DNA of 64,000 nucleotides from Streptomyces muensis (lineage in GTDB: Bacteria; Actinomycetota; Actinomycetes; Streptomycetales; Streptomycetaceae): positions 1 through 64,000 of the forward strand of contig NZ_JAKEIP010000006.1 of NCBI RefSeq assembly GCF_021474425.1. Direction: 5' to 3'. A program made the position numbers and the translations under genes. Position 1 is the stretch's first letter. Each line of letters begins with the position of its first letter. This document shows positions 1 through 8,657 of the stretch, in pieces. The notes under the pieces are model-generated. The model made no database searches, had not been told where the DNA came from, and worked only from the letters and a program-made list of their open reading frames with translations.

Positions 1-1067
1 CTGAGCTTGTTCCGCTTTGGCGGAGACCATCGGTGTGGTGGTCAGGCTGTGAGTGCGGTCTCGTATGCGGCGGGACTGCGATAGCCGAGGCTGCTGTGTA
101 GACGGTGCAAGTTGTACCAGCCTTCGACGAAATCGAAGATCGCGGTGCGGACAGCGGCCCGGCTGGGCCAGGCGACAGTGCCGAGCAACTCGCGCTTGAT
201 GGTGGCGAAGAACGATTCGGCGAGCGCGTTGTCCCAGCACTGACCGGTCCGACCGACGGACAGACGGACCCCGAACTCCCTTGCCGGGGTGGCGAATTGC
301 TGGCTGGTGTACTGACAGCCGCGATCGGAGTGGAAGATCACCGCAAGGGCGGGGCGACGCCGGCGGCAGGCGTCCGTCAGGGCGTCGGCGACCATTCGGT
401 CCGCAAATGATCGGCCGTCGCCCAGCCGGCCACCCGGCGGGAGGCGATGTCGATGACCGTGGCCAGGCAGAGCCGGCCCTCCTCGGTCGGGATATGGGTG
501 ATGTCACCGCACCAGCGGGTGTTCAAGGCCGTGACATCAGGCTGGAAGTCCCGGTCAACGAGGTCGGGCCTGACGGCAGCGCGTGGATCAGGGATCGTTG
601 TCGGGTGCCGCCGCCTGCGGTGTCGGCCCTGCAGGCCGGCGGTCCGCATCAGCCGGGCGACGCGGCGGCGGCCGCATCCGGAGCCCTCCCGTTTGAGTAC
701 CGCATGCATGCGCGGGGCGCCGTAGGTGCCACGGGAGCGTTCGTGCACGGCCGTGATCAGTTGGGTCAGCTCGGTGTCACGGACCGCCCGCGGACCGGGC
801 GTTCCGGTGCGGCGGGCACAGAAGGCGGTCCGGGAGACCTGCAACAGTTCACACACGCGCTTCACGCTGTGACCTGCACGCTTCTCCGCCCCGATGAACG
901 GGTGGACCGTCACCGGGTCTCCTTCGAGCTCGACGATCTCGGCCTTGAACTCCGGCGTGAACGAACGGCGAGGCCGAGGCTTCTTCTTCCCCATGCTCTC
1001 CATGATGGACATCCTCCCGGGGCTGAACCCCTGATCTCGGATGTCCGTCAAAGCGGATCAAGCCCAG
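1..1067 (-). mobile_element. IS3-family insertion sequence, decayed
   Basis: The element is bounded by imperfect 26-bp terminal inverted repeats, positions 1-26 and 1042-1067, agreeing at about 22 of 26 positions. Inside is one broken IS3-type transposase. The right end cuts an IS481-type transposase N-terminus (1058-1171), so the elements are nested and IS3 came second. The left repeat starts at the window edge, so a target duplication cannot be checked. Confidence 0.7.
42..1012 (-). pseudogene. IS3-family transposase (orfA/orfB), deleted and frameshifted
   Basis: The upstream part starts with the OrfA N-terminal motif RRSFTPEFKAEIVEL. It then jumps to OrfB sequence (SVKRVCELLQVSRTAFCARR), so most of the OrfA helix-turn-helix and coiled coil is deleted and the two ORFs are fused. 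The rve integrase core follows, with the first catalytic Asp in WCGDITHI. The frame breaks near 380-400: the DHLRTE segment is out of frame with the downstream part, which carries the remaining core (HSDRGCQYTS) and the distal Glu region (NALAESFFATIKRELL). Two independent lesions make this a dead transposase. Confidence 0.85.
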
Positions 1068-1171
1068 CAGATCCCCATCTCGGCTGCGACATGGGCGATG
1101 GGCCTCGTGCGGCACCGCTCGACGAGACGACGCCGTCCCTCCACGGTGAGGGGTGCATTCTTGTGCGTCAC
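1058..1171 (-). pseudogene. IS481-family transposase N-terminal remnant
   Basis: A GTG-started stretch of 37 codons encodes THKNAPLTVEGRRRLVERC followed by a helix-turn-helix start. This is the usual N-terminus of actinobacterial IS481-type transposases. Similarity stops after AAEMGI, exactly where the IS3 terminal repeat begins, and a stop codon inside that repeat closes the frame. The rest of the gene is not in the window. Confidence 0.65.
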
Positions 1172-1677
1172 ATAGCGGAACCAGGCGCAGAGGCTCGCCG
1201 TGACCGGTCGCGCCCGGCGATGGCCTCGGCGACCTCTTGGATGGCGCCACGAAGAAGGTCACCGTAGGGATTCTGAGGAAGGCTGGGGGCGTGCGTTTTG
1301 GCCGCGTTGATGTGCTCGGTGGCGGCTTCGAAGGAGCCGAGTCGGCGGTAGTTGTCGGCGAGGTTGAGGTGCAGGGAGGGGTAGAAGCCGGCGATGTGGA
1401 GGCCGGCGTGGTGCTCCTGGACGCGCTGCGCGGTCACGGCGTCGGCGGCGTCCAGGGCCCGGATGTCCCAGGCGAGGGCCTGGGCGGGATCTTGGTAGAG
1501 ATCTGCCAGGTAGTGAGCGAGGGAGCAGCGGTACAGCGGGTCGCCGGTGACACCGATCGCGGACCACAGGCCCATCAGTTTCTGGCGGGCCGAGGCGCTG
1601 TCACCGGCTCGTCCCTCGGCGACGGCATGGCCGATGGCTTCCATGGTCGGGTCGGGGCTGACGGGTGCGGTGGTCAT
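1168..1677 (-). CDS. Hypothetical TPR-like protein
   Basis: A 169-residue, probably cytoplasmic protein without signal peptide or membrane segment. Residues 45-150 are helical with a tetratricopeptide-like pattern (YRCSLAHYLADLYQDP, SLHLNLADNYRRLGSFEAA). It lies 21 nt downstream of the MerR-clamp gene on the same strand, so the two are probably co-transcribed. Its stop codon overlaps the start of the IS481 remnant, so the last residues may have been altered by transposition. The molecular function is unknown; a partner-binding role for the MerR-clamp protein is only suggested by position. Confidence 0.7.
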   Translation of the reverse strand: MTTAPVSPDPTMEAIGHAVAEGRAGDSASARQKLMGLWSAIGVTGDPLYRCSLAHYLADLYQDPAQALAWDIRALDAADAVTAQRVQEHHAGLHIAGFYPSLHLNLADNYRRLGSFEAATEHINAAKTHAPSLPQNPYGDLLRGAIQEVAEAIAGRDRSRRASAPGSAM

Positions 1678-1698
1678 GGGCTGTTCCTCGTCGTTTTC

Positions 1699-2790
1699 TC
1701 AGGCGGAGTGGTGGGGCTTGATGGGCATGGCCAGGGTGGTGAGATCGCCGCGGTCGGCGGAGCGGATCGTGACGGGCTGGTCGTGTCCCCGTAGGTCGAG
1801 CATTACGTCGGGGCCGATCGCGGTGCTCACTGCGGGATAGAGCGTGGTCACCTCGAACCAGATCTGGAGGGCCTGGCCCGTCGCGGTGGCCGAGAGTGAG
1901 ACGTTGGGGTGTTCGTCGTCCGCTGACACGACGTTCACTCCGTTCTCGGCAACGTGCAGCGCGATGCGCTCGCCGGGGTGTTCTTCCAGGGCTCGCAGGA
2001 GCAGATCCTTCGAGACCGTCGCGCGGGTGGTGACCTCGCCCAGCGACGCGAGCATCAGCCGGTAGTCGGGGAACTCCTCGGGCAGCAGCCGGCAGTGCCG
2101 GTCCTCCCGGTCGGCCACGCGGAACCAGATCCCGTTCGATACCGCTTCCAGCCGCACCAGCGGACTGCGGCGGCTGACGGCGACCGCGGCCCGCAGCTCG
2201 TCGCCGTTGACCGTGCCAGCCCACGTCTGCCTCGGTGGTTCAGCTGGCACCAGGGTTCGAGTGGCAAGCCGGTATCGGTCGGTCGCGGTCAGGGTGACTG
2301 CTTCCTGACGTGCCTCGATGCGGAGGCCGGCGAGTGCCGGCATCCCGGGGTCATGTGCGGTCGCGGTCAGGACCTGCTCGACCGCATCCGCCAGCACGGG
2401 ACCCTTCATCACTGCGATGGGAAGGCCTGGCTCGTTGCCGAGCGCAGACTTGATGACTGCAGCCGTCTGCTGCACGGCCGCCGCATCCCCAACCACCTTT
2501 GCAACATGCTCATCGAGTAGCCGGGATGCCTCGTCAGGCCCGGAACCGAGTACCGCCTCGACAGCAGCGAGGGGCATAGTGAGCTCGCGGAGCTGACGCA
2601 GCACGGTCGCCTGCGCCACCTGGTCGGCGCTGTAGTAGCGGTAGCCCGAGACCGGGTCGACTTCGGCAGGGAGCAGCAGCCCGGAGTCGGCATAGAACCG
2701 CAACGCGCTGGAGGTCAGACCACTGCGTTGGGCGAAGGCCCCGATCGGCATCAGCTCATCATTCGGCACCACGTCATCATCGAGCTTCAA
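1699..2790 (-). CDS. MerR-type regulator fused to a DNA polymerase III beta-clamp-like domain
   Basis: 363 residues. Residues 13-85 are a MerR winged helix-turn-helix (IGAFAQRSGLTSSALRFY, then SGYRYYSADQV), followed by a dimerisation helix to about residue 120. Residues 130-360 resemble domains 2 and 3 of the replicative sliding clamp: ALAGLRIEARQEAVTLTATDRYRLA, written in parts, is the clamp strand signature TLTATDRYRLA, and EEFPDYRLML is the domain 3 entry. A MerR protein normally ends in a ligand-binding domain, so a clamp fold in that place is unusual. Similar fusions exist in actinomycetes, but I know of no established function. It could bind DNA, a clamp-binding peptide or a small molecule. 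It heads a two-gene unit with the TPR-like gene. Confidence 0.85.
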   Translation of the reverse strand: MKLDDDVVPNDELMPIGAFAQRSGLTSSALRFYADSGLLLPAEVDPVSGYRYYSADQVAQATVLRQLRELTMPLAAVEAVLGSGPDEASRLLDEHVAKVVGDAAAVQQTAAVIKSALGNEPGLPIAVMKGPVLADAVEQVLTATAHDPGMPALAGLRIEARQEAVTLTATDRYRLATRTLVPAEPPRQTWAGTVNGDELRAAVAVSRRSPLVRLEAVSNGIWFRVADREDRHCRLLPEEFPDYRLMLASLGEVTTRATVSKDLLLRALEEHPGERIALHVAENGVNVVSADDEHPNVSLSATATGQALQIWFEVTTLYPAVSTAIGPDVMLDLRGHDQPVTIRSADRGDLTTLAMPIKPHHSA

Positions 2791-2847
2791 CCAACTCGAA
2801 GGTCAACACCGACGAGCAGCGACACCAACCTCATGGCCGGCAACAAT

Positions 2848-2949
2848 TGGATCCTTCACGACCTCGGCGACGGCCTTGCCGGTCTCGGTCACGATTCGTG
2901 CGGCCACCCTCGCGGAACTCGGCATCGAGCTTCGTCGCTTCCCTGCCAT
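2848..2949 (-). pseudogene. IS3-family OrfA remnant (copy 1)
   Basis: Read on the minus strand, the segment starts MAGKRR and later gives RIVTETGKAVAEV, the N-terminal signature of IS3 OrfA proteins of the MAGKRRKFDAEF type. Small indels shift the frame between the two parts, and nothing of the helix-turn-helix remains. A second copy of the same type lies at 34995-35137. Confidence 0.55.
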
Positions 2950-3043
2950 GGTTCCCGACTTCCTCTGCCGTCACCGTCTCTGCGCTACGAGGGAAGGGAC
3001 CCATGGTGCAGGCATGAGTCCTGCCGGAAGTCCGCTCTCGCAG

Positions 3044-3086
3044 TACGTAGGTCTCGGCTCCGAATCCCGGAGGCGAGACCTACGTA
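3044..3086. terminator. Long inverted repeat, possible terminator
   Basis: A perfect 13-bp inverted repeat (arms 3044-3056 and 3074-3086, tacgtaggtctcg and its complement) continues after one mismatch with four more pairs and a 7-nt loop. It sits about 160 nt beyond the stop of the minus-strand SpoIIE-type gene. There is no T-run, as is common in actinomycetes. It could instead be a transposon end or protein-binding site, because IS3 debris lies next to it. Confidence 0.45.
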
Positions 3087-3242
3087 TCCGACCTTCGGCG
3101 CACCGCTGAAGGTGAGCGGCGCGTGTCCTGTTCATTCGACGGATGAGGACGGCGCTCGAGGACTGGACCAAGACACGGGAACGAGCGAGCTCGGTCCTGA
3201 AGCGCAACAGAACCGCTGACGGGATCAGCGCCGCGTCTGCGG

Positions 3243-6101
3243 CTAGCGCGCCAGGCTGTGCGCATCAGGTGACGGGGGCACGGCAGGCAGCGCCTGCTCG
3301 GTCCAGATACTTTTCCCCGTCGCTGTGTAGCGGGTGCCCCAACGCTGGGAGAGCGCGGCGACCAGCTGCAGCCCACGCCCACCCTCGTCGGTCTCCGAGG
3401 CCCGGCGGATCCGCGGGGTGGTCAGGCTGCCGTCGGAGACCTCGCAGATCAGGTTGGCGCTCCGCAGCAGGCGGAGCTGTATGGGGCCCTTGGCGTGCCG
3501 TACGACGTTGCCGACGAGCTCGCTCGCGAGCAGCTCGGTGCTCATTGCCAGATCGTCCAGCTTCCACGCAGACAGCTGCTCGCGCACATGCGCTCGGGCT
3601 TCGCCCGCCGCCCGCGGGTCCTCGGGGAGAGCCCAGGAGACGATCTGGTCGGCAGACAGGGTGCGGACGCGGGTGACGAGCAGAGTGGCGTCGTCGTCGA
3701 TGCCCTGCTGGTCGGCGGGTAGCAGGCCGGCGATGAGGGTGTCGCAGATCCTGTCGACGCCGCCGCTGTGGGCGGTGCTCAAGAGCTCGGTGAGGAGAGT
3801 CAGGCCGTCGTCGATGTCACGCTGGGAGGACTCGATGAGGCCGTCGGTGTACAGCACGAAAAGGCTGCCCTCGGGCAGCTGCAGCTGCGACGTCTCGAAT
3901 GGGGGCTCGGCCACGCCAAGCGGGGGATCGGGGACCGTCTCGGGGAGATACACGCTCCCGTCCGGGTGAACCACGGCCGGCGGCGGGTGCCCGGCGCGGG
4001 CGAAGGTGCAGATCCGGGTGGTGGGGTCATAGATCGCGTACAGGCAGGTGGCGTAGGAGTCTTCTCCCAGGTCACTGACGATTTCGTTGAGACGGCTCAG
4101 GATTTCGTCGGGGGGTAGTTCGAGGTCTGCGAGGGTATGCACGGCCGTGCGTAGCCGTCCCATGGTGGCCGCCTCGGACAGTCCGTGCCCCATCACGTCT
4201 CCGACGACCAGCGCGACCTGGTCGGCGGACAGCGGAATGACGTCGTACCAGTCGCCGCCGACCTCCATGCCGTGCCCGGCGGGCAGGTAGCGCGCGGCGG
4301 CCGTGCAGGCGGGCAGAGCGGGCAGAGCGCGGGGCAGCAGACCGCGCTGAAGTTCCTGGGCCCGTCTGTGCTCTGAGTCGTACAGTCGGGCCCGGTCGAA
4401 GGCCTGCGCGACCAGGCCGCTGATCGCGGTCAACAGGGTGCGTTCCTCGCCGGTCAATCGGCGCGGATGGTTGAAACTGATCACGCAGGTACCAAGCAGA
4501 CGACCGGAGGCGGTCAGCGGCAGGAAGGCCCACGACTGCTTGCCGGCCTTGTGGGGCAGATCGCCCCCGCTCGGGTAGCGGGCCGCGTACTCCTCCGCCG
4601 AGGAGATGAACACCGGCGCGCCTGAGAGCAGCGAGTCCCAGACCGGTGTGGCCTCCTGGAAGCGGGAGCCCTCCAGCCGGTCCAGGAACTCCTGGGGGTA
4701 TCCGACGGCTCCGACGTTGTACGCCCGGTCGCCCTCGATGGTCTGCATGACCAGGCCGACGGCGCCGAACGGCGGCAGCACCCACCGGGCGACCGCGTCC
4801 ACCACGTCCCGTGAGCTCGTCGCCTTGGCGAGAGCTGTCGTCAGCTCCGCAATACGGTCGGACCGCTCGGCGGCAGCCTGTTCGGCGGCCTTGCGCTCGG
4901 CGTCGCGTTTCCGCTGCTCGGTGACATCGGTGAAATAGCAGATGGTGCCGTCCGGCACCGGGACCAGCCGCAGGTGGTAGGAGCGGCCGGTGCTGGGGAT
5001 GCGAATATCGAAGCCGACCGGGACGGACGCGGCGGCGGCGTTCCGACAGCGTTCCTCCAGGCCGCGTACCTGCCGTACGCGAGGCAGCTCCCACAGAACT
5101 CGGCCAAGCAGCTCTTCCTCGGAGGAGCCGAGGGCGCGCTCCGCCTCCAGGTTGGCGAAGACGACCCGCCAGTCGTCGTCCACCGACAGGAAGCTGTCAC
5201 TCATGTGCCGCAGAGCACGGGCGAGCGCGTTTCGGGCGAAAGACGGCTCGTCGACCCCCCAGGCGCCGCCGATCATCCGGAGAGGTTCACCCTCGTCGTC
5301 GAGGACCACCTTGGCGCGGGAGTGGACCCAGCGGAACGTGCCGTCCGGCAGGCGGATCCGGAACTCGGCGTCGTACAGCGTCCGATCGTTGATCGACTTC
5401 TCGGCTGCGGCCAGCGTGGATGCCACGTCATCGGGGTGGATGGCCATCAAGAAGGTCTCGATCCGGGGAACGAACTGGGACGGTTCCATTTCGTACAGAG
5501 CCAGAATGGCCTCGTCCCAGTGCATCTCGCCGGTCTGGATATTCCAGTCCCACGAGCCGATCTGGACCTCCTTCAGGGCCTCCCGGACCTTGGCGCTCCC
5601 CCAGTGCCCCTGGAGCGGTCGGGCGGCCGGCGGTGCCAGGCCCATCCGCTCCTCGACCCAAGCAACCACGGCCTGCAGGAAGCCCCACTGCTCGCCGGTC
5701 GGCTCGCCGCCGTGTCCTGTCAGGACGGTGAGAACTCCGACGGTCCGCTCCCCCGCGAAGACAGGCACGGCGGCCATGCCGGTATCGGGCCAGGCGTTCG
5801 CCGAGGACCCGTTCGCGGAAGACTGGAGGGGGGTGGTGGGTGCCCACGCAGGGCTTCCTTGGCGCACCGCGCGGGCCGGGGCGGCAGTCCCTTCCGGGCC
5901 GATGATCTCCCAAGCCTGCATGAGGATCGGGGGCAGCCCACTGGCCGACACCAGACGCAGTGCGGACATGGGGCCACTGAGGTGAACCATTCCGCCCAGG
6001 GCTCCGAGCTCCGACACCACGTGTAGGAGGGCGAGCCGGAAGACTTCGTTCTCGGCCGCTCCCTCATCCAGGGCGCTGAGCAGTTTGAGCCGTTCCTTCA
6101 T
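3243..6101 (-). CDS. Multi-sensor PP2C (SpoIIE-type) phosphatase with anti-sigma-factor-like ATPase domain
   Basis: About 952 residues from an ATG at 6101 preceded by GGGG; a TTG start 22 codons upstream is possible. Order from the N-terminus: GAF (to about 170), PAS (about 190-290, WDWNIQTGEMHWDEAILALY), a second PAS (about 300-400), a short coiled segment, GAF (about 420-590), SpoIIE/PP2C phosphatase (about 600-830; GGDWYDVIPL, VGDVMGHG, LYTDGLIE) and a C-terminal HATPase_c domain (about 850-945; ELVGNVVRHAKG, DEGGRGL). Such proteins dephosphorylate anti-anti-sigma factors and can phosphorylate or bind partners through the RsbW-like domain. No membrane segment is seen, so it senses cytoplasmic signals. 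A paralogue lies at 17020-19422. No partner gene is adjacent. Confidence 0.9.
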   Translation of the reverse strand: MKERLKLLSALDEGAAENEVFRLALLHVVSELGALGGMVHLSGPMSALRLVSASGLPPILMQAWEIIGPEGTAAPARAVRQGSPAWAPTTPLQSSANGSSANAWPDTGMAAVPVFAGERTVGVLTVLTGHGGEPTGEQWGFLQAVVAWVEERMGLAPPAARPLQGHWGSAKVREALKEVQIGSWDWNIQTGEMHWDEAILALYEMEPSQFVPRIETFLMAIHPDDVASTLAAAEKSINDRTLYDAEFRIRLPDGTFRWVHSRAKVVLDDEGEPLRMIGGAWGVDEPSFARNALARALRHMSDSFLSVDDDWRVVFANLEAERALGSSEEELLGRVLWELPRVRQVRGLEERCRNAAAASVPVGFDIRIPSTGRSYHLRLVPVPDGTICYFTDVTEQRKRDAERKAAEQAAAERSDRIAELTTALAKATSSRDVVDAVARWVLPPFGAVGLVMQTIEGDRAYNVGAVGYPQEFLDRLEGSRFQEATPVWDSLLSGAPVFISSAEEYAARYPSGGDLPHKAGKQSWAFLPLTASGRLLGTCVISFNHPRRLTGEERTLLTAISGLVAQAFDRARLYDSEHRRAQELQRGLLPRALPALPACTAAARYLPAGHGMEVGGDWYDVIPLSADQVALVVGDVMGHGLSEAATMGRLRTAVHTLADLELPPDEILSRLNEIVSDLGEDSYATCLYAIYDPTTRICTFARAGHPPPAVVHPDGSVYLPETVPDPPLGVAEPPFETSQLQLPEGSLFVLYTDGLIESSQRDIDDGLTLLTELLSTAHSGGVDRICDTLIAGLLPADQQGIDDDATLLVTRVRTLSADQIVSWALPEDPRAAGEARAHVREQLSAWKLDDLAMSTELLASELVGNVVRHAKGPIQLRLLRSANLICEVSDGSLTTPRIRRASETDEGGRGLQLVAALSQRWGTRYTATGKSIWTEQALPAVPPSPDAHSLAR

Positions 6102-6110
6102 ACGCCCCAC

Positions 6111-6120
6111 ATTACGTAAT
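6111..6120. promoter_or_regulatory. Palindrome upstream of the SpoIIE-type gene
   Basis: A perfect 10-bp palindrome, attacgtaat, lies 9 nt before the start codon at 6101, in the expected 5' untranslated region. It could be an operator or a chance palindrome. Confidence 0.3.
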
Positions 6121-6364
6121 TCATCACGAAAGGGACGCAGGTCTCCCTGGCGGGGCACGTTCCCCAAGGTGGGAGGCCGGGCAGGTGGTCGAGCAGTCCG
6201 ACGGGGCGATCACCCCGAATGTCGTCCTCGTGTGCACGCGAACGTTTGAGACAGTCGATGGCGGGGCGGCCTCGGCCGAGACTGGAACGATGCCTGCAAC
6301 GATCGCCCGGCCGATGCCGTCCCGAACGGTCTCGGTGAGTTCACGAGACGGGGTGACAGGGCCT

Positions 6365-6900
6365 GGACCGTAGTGAACCAGTGCGTCGCGGACCTCTCGG
6401 CTCCGTGGTCACCGGGCAGGTGCAGGAACAGCACGAACGGGTGGGGCGCGCTCGACCACGGTGCCGATGGCCGACTTCCCGTCCTTGCCCATGATGAGGT
6501 CGCCTTCCAGGGGCCAGGCACGGTCCGGGCTTCAACCTCGACGGGCCGGTCGCTGATCATGACCATGGGGGTGGAGAACCGCGGCCGACGCCGCTGTGCC
6601 CGGCTACGAGGTTTGCGCCGGGTGCGGCCGGTACGCAGGGGCTTGCGCGAGCTCTCTGCGCAGCTCTCCGCGTCCCGCATACAGAGGGGTCGACAGACCT
6701 TCTTGTGGACCATGTAGCGGAGCCTGGCAGATCCGCTCCGGACTCCACCGTAGGTGCAGACGGCCCTCGATGAAGTCCACAGCTCGGAGTTGCGGCCGAT
6801 CCTTCCTGTCCTGGGACGGGGACGACGGGCATCGGCGCCGCCCTGGGCGGCGTGCGGCCGACACCGGCCGTTGCCCGAACGCCGGCCTTCTCCCGCAGCC
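6365..6900 (-). pseudogene. IS30-family transposase remnant
   Basis: The minus strand contains, in shifting frames, IS30 signatures: a segment near 6730 (SARLRYMVHKKVCRPLC), the basic stretch RTGRTRRKPRSRAQRRRPRF, then MVMISDRPVEVEARTVPG. HPFVLFLHLPGDHGAE follows, where the DDE core begins. Several indels and missing catalytic segments show it is dead. Both ends are ill-defined. Confidence 0.65.
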
Positions 6901-7004
6901 GGTCGGCGTGGATCCCGCCGTCCTTGCACAGGTATCCGGACGAACCGGATTGTTCCCCCTTCGGTGGTGTAGCCGATCATCCGGCGGTCGTGTCGGTGGT
7001 GTTG

Positions 7005-7257
7005 GGTAGCCCGGGGGCGGTTTCGGGGCGCTCGGAGGGGCAGAGCTGATCCATGCTTCCCTTGGGCAGGTAGCGGCGCGTAAAGACGATCCATTCGTCG
7101 TGCAGTTCGAAGAGCACGTCGGTGATACCAGCCGCGGGAGTGCCGTCGTCGGGGAACTTGGACGGCGTCGGTGCGACGCCTGACCTCGCGGTTGATCCGC
7201 TCCAGCGGGTTCATGGACGAAGGCGGTCAGGTCGCCCTTCGCCTCCAGCGGCATGTC
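7005..7257 (-). pseudogene. IS256-family transposase C-terminal remnant
   Basis: A minus-strand segment encodes NPLERINREVRRRTDAVQV, the hallmark of the IS256 (mutator-type) C-terminus. After a frameshift come LFELHDEWIVFTRRYLP and GSMDQL. The preceding part (DLTAF) is joined out of frame. Only the C-terminal fifth of a transposase is left. Confidence 0.7.
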
Positions 7258-7260
7258 TTT

Positions 7261-7550
7261 GACCTTGGGTGACTACTTTCCGACCGTGTCGGCGACGGTG
7301 TCGAGCCGGGCGCAGACCGTATCCGCGTGGGCTGGGCGAAGATCGTGCGTCCCTTTTGACGGCCTGCCCAGATGACCGGCCGAGCCCAGCAGGTGGCCGG
7401 TCATCTGGTCGGCGCTGTCCACTGCGGGGAACACCACCGCATCGGCGATGTGCGAGCAGTCGATACGCCGTTTCTCGCCGGGCATGCCGCCCTGGGGCTG
7501 GACACTCGAATGCGCGTCGAGGGTACCGGCTGCTTCGGCCTGACGACCGG
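7261..7550. other. Non-coding stretch, probable transposon debris
   Basis: No gene is seen. A minus-strand open frame (7273-7485) has no recognisable motif and no convincing ribosome site. The stretch separates the IS256 remnant from the SDR gene and is probably residual mobile DNA. Confidence 0.4.
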
Positions 7551-8300
7551 TCAGCCGGTCGTCATCCCTCCATCCACTGGAATTGCGGCGCCCGTCACGA
7601 AAGATGCCGCGTCGGACGCGAGGAAGGCGATCATGGCCGCGATCTCGGCCGGGTGGCCCAGCCTTCCGATGGGGTGCTGCGCGATCAGGAGCTGACGGAT
7701 CGCGTCGTCCTGCGGCACAAGCGGCGTGTCCACCACACCAGGACAGACGGCATTCACGCGCACACCCTGTGGGGCGTAGTCAAGCGCGGCCGCCTTCGTC
7801 AACCCGATCACTCCGTGCTTCGCGGTGATGTAGGGCGATTGTCCCGCCCTCGCAATGAGCCCCAGAGCGGAGGCGGTGTTCACGACGGCGCCGCCGCCGT
7901 TCTCGGCGATCGCGGGAAGCTGTAGCTGCAGGCAGGTGTTGACGGCGTCGAGGTCGATCGACATGATGCGTCGCCACTCTTCGGGCGTCACCTTGTCGAT
8001 CGGGTCGAGGCCGGTGCCGACGCCCGCGTTATTGACGGCGACGCGCAGGGGCGCCAGCCGACCTGCCTCAACGATGGCCCGCTCCACCGTGTCCCGGTCA
8101 CGAACGTCTCCGACGACCGGAAGCACGGCTCCTCCCGCCTGGGACACCTCCTCAGCAACGGCCTTGGCGCCCGCTTCGTCGTAGTCGACGACGACAACGG
8201 CACACCCGGAACCTGCCAGGAGCAGCGCGACCTCGCGCCCGATCCCCGAAGCGGCGCCGGTCACGATGGCGGAACGGTCGGATACTCGGAACTCGTTCAC
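7551..8300 (-). CDS. SDR-family NAD(P)-dependent oxidoreductase
   Basis: 249 residues from a GTG at 8300 with AAAGGGTGA just upstream; an in-frame ATG at 8318 lacks such a site. Rossmann motif TGAASGIG near residue 15, NNAG near 90, and a Ser...Tyr-x3-Lys set (ASALGLIARAGQSPYITAK) near 140-160. The C-terminus (VTGAAIPVDGG) is typical of classical SDRs. It is the last gene of the minus-strand P450 operon, 28 nt after the DUF1330 gene, and probably oxidises a hydroxyl group made by the P450 or reduces a ketone. The substrate is unknown. Confidence 0.88.
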   Translation of the reverse strand: MNEFRVSDRSAIVTGAASGIGREVALLLAGSGCAVVVVDYDEAGAKAVAEEVSQAGGAVLPVVGDVRDRDTVERAIVEAGRLAPLRVAVNNAGVGTGLDPIDKVTPEEWRRIMSIDLDAVNTCLQLQLPAIAENGGGAVVNTASALGLIARAGQSPYITAKHGVIGLTKAAALDYAPQGVRVNAVCPGVVDTPLVPQDDAIRQLLIAQHPIGRLGHPAEIAAMIAFLASDAASFVTGAAIPVDGGMTTG

Positions 8301-8328
8301 TCTTTCACCCTTTCGCATGGCCTCGGCC

Positions 8329-8631
8329 TCAGACTGGCGCGTCGTGATCGATGACCACCAGGAACGGCGTGTCCGCACTCGCCTGCCGAATGGGGATCGC
8401 CTCCTTCTGGTACACGTCGTTCCTGTACCAGTTCAACGCCGTGTCACGATCGGGGAATTCGAGCAGGATGAACCGCCCCGGCGCATCCTCACCCTCGAGC
8501 ACGCTGGGGTTGTTGCACAGCGCGAGGATCTTGACATCGAAGCCTTCGAATGTCGGAGCAGCCTTGGCGATGTACTGCTGGTAAACTTCGGGATCACGCA
8601 TGCGGACCCCGGCCAACAGGTATGCGGGCAT
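8329..8631 (-). CDS. DUF1330-family small protein
   Basis: 100 residues, start supported by AAGGAG upstream. The pattern MPAYLLAGVRMRDPEVYQQY and FPDRDTALNWYRNDVYQ matches DUF1330, a dimeric ferredoxin-like (alpha/beta barrel) family related to Dabb and antibiotic-biosynthesis monooxygenases. No biochemical role is firmly assigned to this family. Its place between the P450 and SDR genes suggests it handles a pathway intermediate, for example as an isomerase or cofactor-free enzyme. Confidence 0.8.
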   Translation of the reverse strand: MPAYLLAGVRMRDPEVYQQYIAKAAPTFEGFDVKILALCNNPSVLEGEDAPGRFILLEFPDRDTALNWYRNDVYQKEAIPIRQASADTPFLVVIDHDAPV

Positions 8632-8657
8632 GAACTCTCTCCTTATTACTGGTTGGT

